DNA of 64,000 nt from an uncultured Pelagibacteraceae bacterium (GCA_902609685.1 CACLSR010000003.1:1-64000); one strand, 5' to 3'; counted from the stretch's first letter, positions 20,972 to 31,423 are shown. Numbers and translations: made by a program. Notes: generated from the letters alone by a model not told the origin.

Positions 20972-22423
20972 TTAAATTTTTGAAATAAAGTATATATCGA
21001 TTGTATCTTCAAAATGAATTCTTCTTTTGCCAGAAAACATAGGAGGTGTATCAGAAAATAAAACAAATAGATCATTTTTTTTCATTCTTGAAATAAAATT
21101 AGAAACACTCTCGTTAAAAAACATCTGATTATTATAAATTATACAAAACTGTTTACTTAAATTTAAAGGAAAATTTTTTTCACAATTTATATATTGTTTA
21201 TCAATAATTGGTTCTACCGGGATGTGATTATTAACAGTCAAAAAAATCACAAAATTATTATTTTCTTCTTCAAGTAACATATCCATATTATCCATAATAT
21301 CATGATCACAAATCCCACTAAATTTTTGGATACATTCACTTAAACCAAATTTTTTTAGATCTTCCCAAAAATATGATGTATAGAAAAAGTTTTTATATCT
21401 AGATCTATTAAAAAAAGACTCTTTATAACTGTGTATATAAACAAAATTTTTATCTTTAATGTTATTTATCCAGCAATTATTTTCATTCAAAAAAATATTA
21501 AGTTCTTTCTCTTTAAATTCATCGAAATCGACCTCTTTATCACAGAAAAATTCCATCTCGGAACCCTGAGTTGTTAGAGATCTATTCCATTTTTTTTTAA
21601 ATTTTTGAATATTTAAATTTTCATTATTTTGAACGATCTTTTGGAACAAATTATTTTTAAGGTCTTGATTTCTAAAATTTGGGTAAGATTCGTTTATTAT
21701 AATATAAATATTATCAAATTTTTTTTGATTAATTAATTTTTCAAAATTCTTAAAATATTTATAGTCATCTATATGCATAAGTTCTTTTGAACCTGCGGGA
21801 AAACTATCAGAATAAATAAATGTATACTTTAATGTCTTAAACCAATTCTCGTTTCTAAAAAAATGATTTTTTACCATTTGATTGTAATATTTCACATCGT
21901 ATGAAGAATTCCTTTCAATCTCCGTCCACATGTTAGTCACACCTTTTATTCTTTCAATTAAACTGTGATGAGAAAGTGATGGATTTATATTTGAAAGTAT
22001 AAATGCAATAATGAAGGAAAATAGATAAAATTTTTGATAAATAGTATATGATTTAAGTTTAAAATCTATTCCATATTTTTTTTTCTCAAGATAAAAAATT
22101 ATTAATGTAGTAAAAATTAAATAATAAATAATACTTATATTTTCGTAAAGTATATATGCTACATAATCATAGTTTAAAGAAAAAATATTATTTAAAATTA
22201 ATTTATAAAAATGAAAATCAAGTCCATACTGACTTAGAAAAGCTGAAATAGTCTCGAAAAAAATAAAAAAATATAATGAATATATATGAATTGAATAAAT
22301 TAAAGATTGAATAGAAATAAAACCAAAATCGAAAGAATATGTGTCTGATAAATATACAAAAGCTAATATGTTTACTAAAAAAACTCTAAAAAAATAATTT
22401 TTTAAATACGATCTTATTATCAT
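20972..22423 (-). CDS. Membrane protein with degenerate sulfatase/phosphoethanolamine-transferase-like domain
   Basis: A 483-residue protein with about five N-terminal membrane spans (1-145) and a large soluble C-terminal part. The soluble part looks like an alkaline-phosphatase-superfamily fold: NIYIIINESYPNF at 238-250 corresponds to the first metal-binding strand, RSLTTQGSEMEFFC at 281-294 to the nucleophile loop (Thr284 or Thr285), and FLTVNNHIPVEP to the LTxxxHxP motif. The last metal site, usually GDH or SDHGE, reads FSDTPPMF, lacking the His. It could modify a surface glycan or lipid, or be catalytically dead. It is much more A+T rich than its neighbours and precedes nothing but ssrA. 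Confidence 0.55.
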   Translation of the reverse strand: MIIRSYLKNYFFRVFLVNILAFVYLSDTYSFDFGFISIQSLIYSIHIYSLYFFIFFETISAFLSQYGLDFHFYKLILNNIFSLNYDYVAYILYENISIIYYLIFTTLIIFYLEKKKYGIDFKLKSYTIYQKFYLFSFIIAFILSNINPSLSHHSLIERIKGVTNMWTEIERNSSYDVKYYNQMVKNHFFRNENWFKTLKYTFIYSDSFPAGSKELMHIDDYKYFKNFEKLINQKKFDNIYIIINESYPNFRNQDLKNNLFQKIVQNNENLNIQKFKKKWNRSLTTQGSEMEFFCDKEVDFDEFKEKELNIFLNENNCWINNIKDKNFVYIHSYKESFFNRSRYKNFFYTSYFWEDLKKFGLSECIQKFSGICDHDIMDNMDMLLEEENNNFVIFLTVNNHIPVEPIIDKQYINCEKNFPLNLSKQFCIIYNNQMFFNESVSNFISRMKKNDLFVLFSDTPPMFSGKRRIHFEDTIDIYFISKI

Positions 22424-22437
22424 TATTAAATTAAAAA

Positions 22438-23220
22438 TTATTTATTAAAAATAATTTTTATGCTTGGTCCTCTTTTATAATTTTTAAAATCTAAACCTTT
22501 AATAGGATAATTTCTTGTTGTTTTTTGTTTTTTTATTTTAAATTTTTTTGGATTAATTAATGTCATTTCAATTACTTGAGGGATACCCTTATTGTCGACC
22601 ATGCCATAATTATTTGCATTTATATGAATATTTCTTAGCTTTGTTCGAATTATGAAGTCCTTTATTCTTTTTAAATTTTTTTGAAGATCGTGAAATTCTA
22701 TAATTACTAAATTTAGTTTGTTAAAATTTTTATTAATTTCTTTTAAAACCTTATATTCATCACCTTCGATATCTACTTTTAAGATAATATCTTTATTGTC
22801 TCCAATTGCCTCAGAAATTGTGATTTGATTATTTTGTTTTGTCTTTTTTGAAACAATTTTTTTTAAATAATGTTTATTTTTACCTTTGAAAAAAGTTAAG
22901 TATTGCAAGAATTTAAAAACATCTAATATTTGATAGGGTTTTATTTTTCTTAATAGTAATAAAGAAATAAAATCTTTTAAAAATCTATCAGCCCAAAATT
23001 TATTGTTGACTGTATGGTCAAAAGCTAAAATTTTACAATTTTTATTGTATTGTTGGAATTGTTTTTCAAAACTCCATTCGGCTTCAAGTCCACAAGTAAT
23101 AATTGCTTTAGTTTTACTGATAACACGTTTATCTATAACATATCCGCCATCTGATTTTCTTCCAAGCCTAATTAAATTAGATAAAGCTGTATGATAGGGT
23201 TTTAAAAAATTTGGTAACAT
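22438..23220 (-). CDS. FkbM-family methyltransferase-like protein
   Basis: A 260-residue protein with the layout of FkbM-type SAM methyltransferases: DGGYVID near residue 24, CGLEAEWSFEKQF at 43-55 in place of the SAM-binding glycine loop, and LKVDIEGDEYKVLKEI at 147-162, the most recognisable family motif. The C-terminal 60 residues are strongly basic. Such enzymes O-methylate sugars or lipids and often sit in surface-polysaccharide clusters, which would fit the sulfatase-like gene 14 nt downstream. The glycine loop is irregular, so activity is uncertain. Confidence 0.65.
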   Translation of the reverse strand: MLPNFLKPYHTALSNLIRLGRKSDGGYVIDKRVISKTKAIITCGLEAEWSFEKQFQQYNKNCKILAFDHTVNNKFWADRFLKDFISLLLLRKIKPYQILDVFKFLQYLTFFKGKNKHYLKKIVSKKTKQNNQITISEAIGDNKDIILKVDIEGDEYKVLKEINKNFNKLNLVIIEFHDLQKNLKRIKDFIIRTKLRNIHINANNYGMVDNKGIPQVIEMTLINPKKFKIKKQKTTRNYPIKGLDFKNYKRGPSIKIIFNK

Positions 23221-23238
23221 TTATAACTAAACTAAATT

Positions 23239-25896
23239 CTATTTATTTATTTCAGCCTGGGCTGCAGCCAGTCTTGCTATTGGAACTCTATATGGAGAAC
23301 ATGAAACATAATTAAGACCTATTTTTGAGCAAAAATATATACTTTTAGGATCACCTCCGTGTTCACCGCAAATACCTAACTTAATTTTTTTATTTTGTTT
23401 TTTTCCTTTAGTAACAGCTATCTCAACTAAATCTTCTACACCTTCATCTATTGAAATAAATGGATCAATTGAAAAAATCTTATTTTCAATATAGTCGTTT
23501 AGAAATTTTCCACTATCATCTCTACTAATACCAAAAGTAGTTTGCGTTAAATCATTTGTCCCAAAGCTAAAAAACTCAGCATGTTTCGCTATATCTTTTG
23601 CTTTAATTGCTGCTCTTGGTAGCTCAATCATTGTTCCAACTAAAAATTCTATTTTTACTTTATTTTCTTTTTGTACTTTTCTTGCAGTATTAATTACAAG
23701 GTCTTTCATTATTTTGATTTCTGCTTCAGTTGACACAAGTGGAATCATTATTTCAGGGAATGCAAATTTTTGTTTATTTTTTTTAAGCTCTGACAAGGCT
23801 TTAAAAATTGCCTCACATTGCATTTCATAAATTTCAGGGAATGAAATACCTAATCTACAACCTCTGTGTCCAAGCATGGGATTTTGCTCATGAAGTTCAT
23901 CAATTCGAGATTTTACTTCTTTAACACTTATACCAACCACTTCTGCAACCTCTGAAATTTCCTTTTCAGATTTTGGTAAAAACTCGTGCAATGGAGGATC
24001 AAGTAAACGAACTGTAACTGGTAATCCATGCATAATCTTGAATATTTCAACAAAATCTTTTTTTTGATAGGGTAAAAGCTTCAAGAGTGCTTTTAATCTA
24101 TCATCTTTAGTTTTAGAAAGTATCATCTCTCGAACAGAAATAATTCTATCTTCATCAAAGAACATGTGCTCCGTTCTGCATAATCCAATTCCCTCTGCTC
24201 CAAAATCTCTTGCAACTTTTGTATCTAATGGAGTTTCTGCATTTGTTCTAACTTTAAGCTTTCTAACATTGTCAGCCCAACTCATTAATTTTGAAAAGTC
24301 ACCAGAAATTTCAGGTTTTACTGTTTCCACGCTTCCTAATATGATTCTTCCAGAGGACCCATCAATTGTGATTATATCGCCCTCTTTAATTTCTACTGAA
24401 GCAGTTTTGAAAATTTTTTTTTCATAATCAATATCAATTTCACTTGAGCCTGAAACACATGGTCTACCCATCCCTCTTGCAACAACAGCTGCATGACTTG
24501 TCATTCCTCCTCTAGCAGTCAATATTCCCTTAGCAGCGTGCATACCCTGAATATCTTCTGGGGATGTTTCTACTCTAACCAATATTACATCTTGCATCAT
24601 ATTATTAAGTCTTTCAGCCTCTTCAGATGTAAATACCACCTTTCCACTAGCAGCTCCTGGTGAAGCAGGTAAACCATTTGCGATTATTTCTATAGAACTT
24701 TTTTCATCTAAAGTAGGGTGTAATAATGTGTCTAAAGAATTTGGATCTATTCTTAAAATTGCTTCTTTTTTTGAAATTAATTTTTCTTTAACCATATCTA
24801 CAGCAATTTTAACTGCTGATCTTGCAGTTCTTTTACCTGACCTAGTTTGTAGGATCCATAATTTCTCATTCTCAACAGTAAATTCCACATCTTGCATATC
24901 TTTATAGTGCGTTTCTAACTTCTTTAAAATTTTACGAAGCTCCAAATAAACTTTTGGCATAGACTCTTCCATAGATGGTGCTTTTACTTTTGCATCTCTT
25001 CTTGCTTTTTTCGTAATATATTGTGGTGTCCTTGTTCCTGCTACAACATCCTCTCCTTGTGCATTAATTAAATACTCTCCATAAATATCATTTGATCCGT
25101 CTGAAGGATTTCTTGTAAAAACAACTCCAGTAGCACAATCATTTCCCATGTTTCCAAAGACCATAGATTGCACGTTAACTGCTGTTCCCCATTCAGATGG
25201 TATCTGATTTAACTTTCTATAAATTTTAGCTCTATTACTGTCCCAAGATAAAAATACTGCACTTATTGCTCCTAATAATTGTTCATAAACATCCTGAGGA
25301 AATTCTTTTTTTGTTTTTTCTTTAACAATATTTTTAAAATCTTTTATCAAACCATCCCAATCATCTTCATCAAGATCTGTATCCAGCAAAACTCCTTTGG
25401 TTAATTTATAATTTTCTATAAGTTCCTCAAAATGATAACTTTCTACTCCAAGAACAACATTTCCATACATTTGAATAAATCTTCTATAACTATCTTTGGC
25501 AAATCTTCCGTTAGAAGTTTTGTTGGCTAGTGCTTTAACAGTTTTGTCATTCAAACCAAGATTAAGTATTGTATCCATCATACCGGGCATAGATACTCTA
25601 GCACCGGATCTCACTGATAATAAAAGCGGATTTTTTAGATCCCCAAGTTTTTTTTTTACATCTTTTTCAATTATCCTTAACTCTTTTTTAATTTGATTTA
25701 TCAATGAAGAATTCAATCTCTTTTTATTTTGGTAAAAAAGATCACAGACGTTTGTTGAAATTGTAAATCCAGGCGGAACTGGAAGACCCATTCTTCCCAT
25801 TTCTGATAAATTAGCACCTTTGCCACCTAAAAAATTTTTGGGATTTTTAATTTTTTTAGAGTCTTTAGATTTAAAATTTACAATTAACTTATTCAT
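23239..25896 (-). CDS. ppdK: Pyruvate, phosphate dikinase
   Basis: Interconverts pyruvate, ATP and Pi with PEP, AMP and PPi. The 885-residue protein has the N-terminal ATP-grasp domain (GGKGANLSEMGRMGLPVPPG near 24), the swivelling phosphohistidine domain with His468 in GGMTSHAAVVARGMGRPCV, and the C-terminal PEP barrel including GTNDLTQTTFGISRDDS. No pyruvate kinase is seen in the window, and PPDK allows both glycolytic and gluconeogenic use. It overlaps glyS by 8 nt, so it is probably cotranscribed with glyQS. Confidence 0.97.
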   Translation of the reverse strand: MNKLIVNFKSKDSKKIKNPKNFLGGKGANLSEMGRMGLPVPPGFTISTNVCDLFYQNKKRLNSSLINQIKKELRIIEKDVKKKLGDLKNPLLLSVRSGARVSMPGMMDTILNLGLNDKTVKALANKTSNGRFAKDSYRRFIQMYGNVVLGVESYHFEELIENYKLTKGVLLDTDLDEDDWDGLIKDFKNIVKEKTKKEFPQDVYEQLLGAISAVFLSWDSNRAKIYRKLNQIPSEWGTAVNVQSMVFGNMGNDCATGVVFTRNPSDGSNDIYGEYLINAQGEDVVAGTRTPQYITKKARRDAKVKAPSMEESMPKVYLELRKILKKLETHYKDMQDVEFTVENEKLWILQTRSGKRTARSAVKIAVDMVKEKLISKKEAILRIDPNSLDTLLHPTLDEKSSIEIIANGLPASPGAASGKVVFTSEEAERLNNMMQDVILVRVETSPEDIQGMHAAKGILTARGGMTSHAAVVARGMGRPCVSGSSEIDIDYEKKIFKTASVEIKEGDIITIDGSSGRIILGSVETVKPEISGDFSKLMSWADNVRKLKVRTNAETPLDTKVARDFGAEGIGLCRTEHMFFDEDRIISVREMILSKTKDDRLKALLKLLPYQKKDFVEIFKIMHGLPVTVRLLDPPLHEFLPKSEKEISEVAEVVGISVKEVKSRIDELHEQNPMLGHRGCRLGISFPEIYEMQCEAIFKALSELKKNKQKFAFPEIMIPLVSTEAEIKIMKDLVINTARKVQKENKVKIEFLVGTMIELPRAAIKAKDIAKHAEFFSFGTNDLTQTTFGISRDDSGKFLNDYIENKIFSIDPFISIDEGVEDLVEIAVTKGKKQNKKIKLGICGEHGGDPKSIYFCSKIGLNYVSCSPYRVPIARLAAAQAEINK

Positions 25897-27961
25897 TATT
25901 TGCTTTTAACAATTGAAAATTCATAAAATTTTGAAAGGTTTTACATAACATATTTATAAGTTCCAAACGATTTTTTCTTAAATCTTCATTATCTTCATTT
26001 ACTTTGACATTATCAAAAAATTCGAAAACTTCTTTTTTTGCTCCAGCTAAGACCGATAAAGACTCTTCAAAATTTTCATTATTATCTATATCTGAATAAT
26101 ACTTCTTTATATCAGTAATCTTTTTAAACAAATTTTTTTCATAATCGCTTTTAAAAATACCAGGATCAGTTGAATTGGTTATTTCAATTTCTTTATTTTC
26201 CATTTCACTTTGAAGTATATTGGAAGCCCTTTTATAACTTGATGTTATATCTATACCAATTTGATTATTTATTATTTTATTTACACATCTTGCTTTTTCG
26301 AAAGATGAAAACAATTTATTAGTTGAAAAATTTGAAATCGATGCCTCAATAATATCAAATCGAACATCTTTTTCTTTAAGATAATATCTAAATCTATCTT
26401 TTAAAAAATTACTTAAATCTTTTTTTAATTCATTATTTACAAGAGTAAAATTTTGTTCTTGATATAAACCAATAGAATAATTCAATAAATCGTTTAATTT
26501 TAAATCTTTTTTATTTTCAATTATTATTCTTATTATGCCGAGCGCCACTCTTCTAAGTGCAAACGGATCTTTTGAACTTGTGGGTTTTTCATCAATACCA
26601 AAAAAACCAACAAGATTATCTATTTTGTCTGTCATCGATAAAGCAATACTGAAAGGTTTTTTTGGTACATTTGAATCTAATCCAATCGGTAAATATTGTT
26701 CAGTTATTGATAAACAAATATCTTTATCAAAACCTTGTTGTGCGGAAAAATAACCTCCCATGATTCCCTGTAATTCAGGAAACTCACCAACTAAATCAGA
26801 AGTTAAATCTGTTTTACAAATAGATGCTGATAACTCTACTTTTTCTTTACTAATTAATAATTCATCAGATATCATTCCACCTAATTTTCTCATTCGCTGA
26901 ACTTTATCAAAATAGGTTCCAAGTCCCTTGAAAAAATTAATTCTTTTTAGTTCAGATACCTTTTTCACTAAATTTTGTGTTTTATCTTTATTCCAAAAAA
27001 ATTCTGCATCGCTCAATCTAGCATCAACAACTCTTTGATTTCCAAGTTTGATTAACCCTTTTTGGTCTTTTTTATTCGCAACGAGTAAAAATTGATTTGT
27101 AATTTGATTATTTTTATCAATCGTAGGAAAATATTTTTGATGTGACTGCATAGTCAAAACAAGTATTTCCCTCGGGATTGATAAAAATTTTTTATCAAAA
27201 TCACATAGTAAAACATTTGGACATTCAACTAAATCTACAACCTCATCAAATAATTTTAAATTTTCTAAAATAAATAATTTATTTTTACCTAATATCTTTG
27301 TGAATTCCTTTTGAATAATTTGTTTTCTTTTAGTTTGATCAACAATCGTTCCATGTATCTTCAAAAATCTTTCATAAGATTTGAAATTTTTGAATACTCC
27401 TGTTTTTTCTTCATAATCCTTATCAATAAAGGTCTTATTAGATGAAGTTAGATGGTAAAATTTAAAATCTATTATTTTTTCATCAAACACTGATAAGATA
27501 GACTTTAATGGTCTTGCCCAATTAAGGTTAAATTCACCCCATTTCATTGATTTTTTCCATTGGTAGCTTCCTAAAAGTTTTGGTATTAAATCTTTTAACA
27601 AATCTGAAGTGTTCAATATTTTTGAGGGTGTTTTAAAAAAGTAGAATTCTCCTTTTTCTGTATCACGTTTAATAAGTTGTTTTTTATCAATTTTATTTGA
27701 TCTCAAAAAACCCTCAATTGCTTCTACAGGAGCACTGGTTTTGGGTCCTTTTATTTCCTCAGACACAACCTTAATTTTTTTTTGTAAACCCTCAAATACG
27801 ATAATTACTCTGTTTGGAGTTGATAATGAAAAACTTTTTTTTGATTTTATAGATTTATTGATAAAATATTCTCTAAATTCCTCTAAAAGTTTTTCACGAA
27901 AATTTTTTTGTAAATTAGCTGGAATTTCCTCACTAAATAATTCTAAAAAAAATTCCGCCAT
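25889..27961 (-). CDS. glyS: Glycyl-tRNA synthetase beta subunit
   Basis: About 690 residues from the ATG at 27961, which gives the family start MAEFFLELFSEEIPANLQ; an alternative upstream frame to 27994 adds eleven residues lying inside glyQ and is rejected. Family landmarks include MKWGEFNLNWARPL, LTMQSHQKYFP and DPFALRRVALGIIRI, with the tRNA-binding DALR-like C terminus. It works with the alpha subunit, encoded immediately upstream (glyQ stop at 27963), to charge tRNA-Gly as an alpha2beta2 enzyme. Confidence 0.95.
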   Translation of the reverse strand: MAEFFLELFSEEIPANLQKNFREKLLEEFREYFINKSIKSKKSFSLSTPNRVIIVFEGLQKKIKVVSEEIKGPKTSAPVEAIEGFLRSNKIDKKQLIKRDTEKGEFYFFKTPSKILNTSDLLKDLIPKLLGSYQWKKSMKWGEFNLNWARPLKSILSVFDEKIIDFKFYHLTSSNKTFIDKDYEEKTGVFKNFKSYERFLKIHGTIVDQTKRKQIIQKEFTKILGKNKLFILENLKLFDEVVDLVECPNVLLCDFDKKFLSIPREILVLTMQSHQKYFPTIDKNNQITNQFLLVANKKDQKGLIKLGNQRVVDARLSDAEFFWNKDKTQNLVKKVSELKRINFFKGLGTYFDKVQRMRKLGGMISDELLISKEKVELSASICKTDLTSDLVGEFPELQGIMGGYFSAQQGFDKDICLSITEQYLPIGLDSNVPKKPFSIALSMTDKIDNLVGFFGIDEKPTSSKDPFALRRVALGIIRIIIENKKDLKLNDLLNYSIGLYQEQNFTLVNNELKKDLSNFLKDRFRYYLKEKDVRFDIIEASISNFSTNKLFSSFEKARCVNKIINNQIGIDITSSYKRASNILQSEMENKEIEITNSTDPGIFKSDYEKNLFKKITDIKKYYSDIDNNENFEESLSVLAGAKKEVFEFFDNVKVNEDNEDLRKNRLELINMLCKTFQNFMNFQLLKANNE

Positions 27962-27962
27962 T

Positions 27963-28844
27963 TTATATTTGTGTATCAATCCAAATTGAAGCAACAGATT
28001 TTGTAATTTCTCTTATACGTCCAATATATTCTGCTCTCTGGGCAACACTGATAGCTCCTCTTGCATCAAGTATATTAAATACATGACTTGCTTTTAAGCA
28101 TTGATCATAGGCTGGGAGCGATATTTTTTTATTCATTAATGATTTGGCCTCACTTTCGAACATATCAAATATTTTAAACAGATTCGAGGTATTAGCATGT
28201 TCAAAGTTATAAGCCGAAAATTCTTTCTCCGCTTGATGAAAAACTTCTCTGTATTCAACATTTTCGTTATTCCAAATTAAATCATAAACATTATTTTTTT
28301 GTTGTGTGAACATACAAATTCTTTCTAAGCCATAAGTAATTTCTACTGAAACAGGTTTACATTCAAAACCAGCCATTTGTTGAAAATATGTAAATTGAGT
28401 TATTTCCATTCCATCACACCAAACTTCCCAACCAAGACCTGCTGCGCCTAAAGTTGGACTTTCCCAATCATCCTCAACAAATCTAATATCATGATTTTTA
28501 TGATCAATACCGATTGTAGACAAACTATTTAAATAAAGTTTTTTTATATTTGATGGAGAAGGTTTAATTATAACTTGAAATTGATAATAGTGCTGAAGTC
28601 TATTAGGGTTATCTCCATATCTTCCATCAGTCGGTCTTCTAGAAGGTTGTACATAAGCTGCTTTCCATGGTTTTGGTCCAAGTGACCTCAGAGTTGTGGC
28701 TGGATGAAAAGTTCCTGCTCCAACCTCCATATCATATGGTTGTAAAATTATACAACCATGTTTACTCCAATATTTTTGGAGGTTTAAAATTGTATCCTGA
28801 AAAGTTTGAAATTTTGGTTTTTTTTTACTTTTTTTAGAGGCCAT
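27963..28844 (-). CDS. glyQ: Glycyl-tRNA synthetase alpha subunit
   Basis: The 293-residue catalytic class II subunit: [20 protein letters not shown] near residue 15, [19 protein letters not shown], the motif 2 region [20 protein letters not shown], and [18 protein letters not shown]. Length is normal. It overlaps the S49 protease gene by 11 nt and its stop is 1 nt before the glyS start, so the alpha and beta chains are made in tandem. Confidence 0.97.
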   Translation of the reverse strand: MASKKSKKKPKFQTFQDTILNLQKYWSKHGCIILQPYDMEVGAGTFHPATTLRSLGPKPWKAAYVQPSRRPTDGRYGDNPNRLQHYYQFQVIIKPSPSNIKKLYLNSLSTIGIDHKNHDIRFVEDDWESPTLGAAGLGWEVWCDGMEITQFTYFQQMAGFECKPVSVEITYGLERICMFTQQKNNVYDLIWNNENVEYREVFHQAEKEFSAYNFEHANTSNLFKIFDMFESEAKSLMNKKISLPAYDQCLKASHVFNILDARGAISVAQRAEYIGRIREITKSVASIWIDTQI

Positions 28845-29640
28845 ATTTTTGCCAAATAGATTTTTCTTCTAATATATTTGCGACCTGATCGACGTGATCG
28901 TTAGATGATGATAATTTTTTACTTAACCAACTTTTAGATTTTTCAAATTTTTTGATTATTACATCTTCTCCAAATTTTTCTCTCAACACTTGATTGGCAT
29001 CACCTATTTCGTCAATCAAACCAAGTTCTTTGGATTTAGTTCCAGACCAAAACTCTCCAGAGAATAACTCAACTTCTGATTTCTTTAGTTTTTCACCTCT
29101 ACTTTTTTCAACAACATTAATGAAATCTTTATGCAAATCTAATTGTATATTTTTTAATCTTTCTATATCTTCTTTTTTTTCTTCAAGAAACGGATCGAGA
29201 GTGCTTTTATTTTTACCAGCAGTATGAACTCTTCTTTCAACTCCAATTTTTTTGATTAATTCTGTAAAACCAAATGATGAATAAATTACACCTATAGATC
29301 CAATAATTGAACTAGAGTTTGCATAAATTTCATCACCAGCACACGCAATCAAATAGCCTCCTGATGCAGCAATATCCTCTGCAAAAACTATTACCTTTTT
29401 TTTATTTTTTTTCGCTTGTTGTCTTATAAAATTAAAGATTAAATGTGATTGAACAGGTGATCCACCAGGAGAATTGATTGTAATAGCAACGCATGGTGCT
29501 TTTTTTACAGAAAAAGCCTTTAAAATTATCTCTTCTTGACCAGAAAAATCTATACCTTGTTTAAATTTACCTACGTTTCCTATAACACCAGCTAATTTAA
29601 TATGAGGAATAATTTTCTTCTTTTTAAAAATTGAGAGCAT
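28834..29640 (-). CDS. sppA: S49-family signal-peptide peptidase (SppA/SohB-like)
   Basis: A 268-residue short SppA. It has the oxyanion region INSPGGSP near 56, the catalytic Ser115 in SIIGSIGVI and the general-base Lys145 in TAGKNKS, a Ser/Lys dyad. It degrades cleaved signal peptides or membrane fragments. There is no clear N-terminal membrane anchor: the start [18 protein letters not shown] is basic and only weakly hydrophobic, as in some truncated bacterial SppA. It is the first gene of the S49-glyQ-glyS-ppdK run, divergent from the prenyl synthase across 113 nt. Confidence 0.85.
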   Translation of the reverse strand: MLSIFKKKKIIPHIKLAGVIGNVGKFKQGIDFSGQEEIILKAFSVKKAPCVAITINSPGGSPVQSHLIFNFIRQQAKKNKKKVIVFAEDIAASGGYLIACAGDEIYANSSSIIGSIGVIYSSFGFTELIKKIGVERRVHTAGKNKSTLDPFLEEKKEDIERLKNIQLDLHKDFINVVEKSRGEKLKKSEVELFSGEFWSGTKSKELGLIDEIGDANQVLREKFGEDVIIKKFEKSKSWLSKKLSSSNDHVDQVANILEEKSIWQKYGL

Positions 29641-29660
29641 AACAAAACTCTATAGAATTT

Positions 29661-29688
29661 TTGTATTAATATAAAGACACCTTATAAT
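29661..29688 (+). promoter_or_regulatory. Probable promoter of the polyprenyl synthase gene
   Basis: In the 113-nt divergent gap, TTGTAT (29661-29666) precedes a perfect TATAAT (29683-29688) by 16 nt. It implies a leader of about 60 nt before the ATG at 29754. I see no strong stem-loop in that leader. Confidence 0.45.
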
Positions 29689-29753
29689 TGAAGATTTAGG
29701 TGCGTCAATTGATAAGTATCAAAAGAAACTTATTACACTAATTTGCTCACATT

Positions 29754-30767
29754 ATGGGAAGTGTGATTCAACTTAAAAAACAAATTAATAACTCTTACTT
29801 TCAACTAAAAAACTCAGTTGAAAATAAGTTAATGCTTGTTGAAGAAAAAATTAAATCAAAACTAGATAGTAATGTTGAGCTAGTTAAAAAAATGACAGAC
29901 TATCATTTAAATACTGGTGGCAAAAGGTTAAGAGCCTTATTAACTTTGGGTTCATCAAAGTTATGTGGTTATACAAAAGGTACTAGAGATATTAATTTAG
30001 CAGCTTGTGTAGAACTAATTCATGCCGCAACTTTGATGCATGATGATGTTATAGATAATGGTTCAATTAGAAGGGGGAAAAAAACACCAAATAAAATTTG
30101 GGGTAACCACTCATCTGTTCTAGCTGGCGATTATCTTCTTAGTAGATGTTTTGAAATGATGGTAGAAGATGGAAATATTGAAGTTTTAAAACTATTATCA
30201 TCAACATCATCAATAATTGCTCAAGGTGAAATTTTGCAACTCCAGCATAGAGGTGAGGTTGATATGCTTGAAGAAACTTATTTGAAAATAATTTCTTCAA
30301 AGACGGCTGAGTTATTTGCTGCTGCTACTAAAGTAGGAGCAATTTTATCAGAAATGAAAACTAAAGAGAAAGAAGCTTTAGAGTTTTATGGTAGGAATTT
30401 AGGTTTAACTTTTCAAATTGCTGATGACACTTTAGATTATAATTCAGAATTAAAACTATTTGGAAAAAATATCGGTCAAGACTTCTATGAAGGAAAAATT
30501 ACACTGCCAATAATTCTTCTGTTTCAAAAAGCTAATAAAGATGAAAAAGAAACTCTTAAGAAAACTTTTGCAAAAGAAGAGAGAAATCAAAATGATTTAA
30601 ATTATACCTTATCTTTAATAAAGAAATATGATATAATAAATAGTTGTTATCAAAAGGCCACACACTATATTAATTTGTCATCAAATTCATTGTCGGTATT
30701 TAAAGACTCTGAAGAAAAAAATATCCTCGAAAATTTAACGTCTTTTAGTTTATCAAGAAATTTTTAG
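29754..30767 (+). CDS. ispB: Long-chain polyprenyl diphosphate synthase (octaprenyl/decaprenyl type)
   Basis: A 337-residue trans-prenyltransferase with first Asp-rich motif DDVID at 97-101, GGKRLRALL near 55 and second motif DDTLD at 224-228. The residue five before the first motif is Ala (LIHAATLMHDD), small, consistent with long-chain products for the ubiquinone side chain. It is distinct from the short-chain enzyme at 34422-35294, whose first motif is DDLPCMD. Its last 4 bp overlap the convergent pdxH gene. Chain length cannot be fixed from sequence. Confidence 0.9.
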   Translation: MGSVIQLKKQINNSYFQLKNSVENKLMLVEEKIKSKLDSNVELVKKMTDYHLNTGGKRLRALLTLGSSKLCGYTKGTRDINLAACVELIHAATLMHDDVIDNGSIRRGKKTPNKIWGNHSSVLAGDYLLSRCFEMMVEDGNIEVLKLLSSTSSIIAQGEILQLQHRGEVDMLEETYLKIISSKTAELFAAATKVGAILSEMKTKEKEALEFYGRNLGLTFQIADDTLDYNSELKLFGKNIGQDFYEGKITLPIILLFQKANKDEKETLKKTFAKEERNQNDLNYTLSLIKKYDIINSCYQKATHYINLSSNSLSVFKDSEEKNILENLTSFSLSRNF

Positions 30768-31390
30768 GGGCTTAAAAGATTTTTTGTCCAACCATTATTT
30801 GCTGACAATTTATACTTTAGTCTTTCGTGTATTCTATTATCTCCATCTAACCAAAATTCTATGCTCGTAGGTTTTAAATTCCAGCCTGACCAATGATTTG
30901 GTCTTGGAACATTATTTTGATCTTGGTATTTATTTTTAAATTTTTCTAGTGATTTTATCAATTCTTCCCTATTGACTAATTCACTACTTTGTTTTGATGC
31001 CCAAGCCCCAATTCTACTTTCGTAAGCTCTAGAATTAAAATAATTATCAGCTACCTCATCTTCTACTTGGCTCAAAGTACCTACAATTCTAATTTGCCTA
31101 AGCAAACTTTTCCAATGAAAACACATTGTTGCATTGGGGTTTTCTTTTATTTCGTTTCCTTTCTGACTATTAAGATTAGTATAAAAAACAAATCCATTTT
31201 TATCGTAACCTTTAAGAAGCACCATCCTTACTGATGGAACGCCTTGTTTTGTTGCAGTTCCAAGAGCTAAAGCATTTGGATCATTAATTTCATTCTTTTT
31301 TGCCTCTTCGTACCAACTTTCAAATAATTTAAAAGGATCATCTAAATCTAGAAAGCATTTATTAAGCCCTAGTGAGTTTTTTTCATTCAT
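30764..31390 (-). CDS. pdxH: Pyridoxamine 5'-phosphate oxidase
   Basis: An FMN enzyme making pyridoxal 5'-phosphate from PNP or PMP. The 208-residue protein contains FMN-binding RMVLLKGYDKNGFVFYTNL, the CFHWKSLLRQIRI stretch and the C-terminal RPNHWSGWNLKPTSIEFW followed by RIHERLKY. These are the standard PdxH motifs. It is transcribed singly, divergent from aroC across 33 nt and convergent with the prenyl synthase. Confidence 0.95.
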   Translation of the reverse strand: MNEKNSLGLNKCFLDLDDPFKLFESWYEEAKKNEINDPNALALGTATKQGVPSVRMVLLKGYDKNGFVFYTNLNSQKGNEIKENPNATMCFHWKSLLRQIRIVGTLSQVEDEVADNYFNSRAYESRIGAWASKQSSELVNREELIKSLEKFKNKYQDQNNVPRPNHWSGWNLKPTSIEFWLDGDNRIHERLKYKLSANNGWTKNLLSP

Positions 31391-31423
31391 AATTTTAACA
31401 AAATAATCTATACAATATAAATA

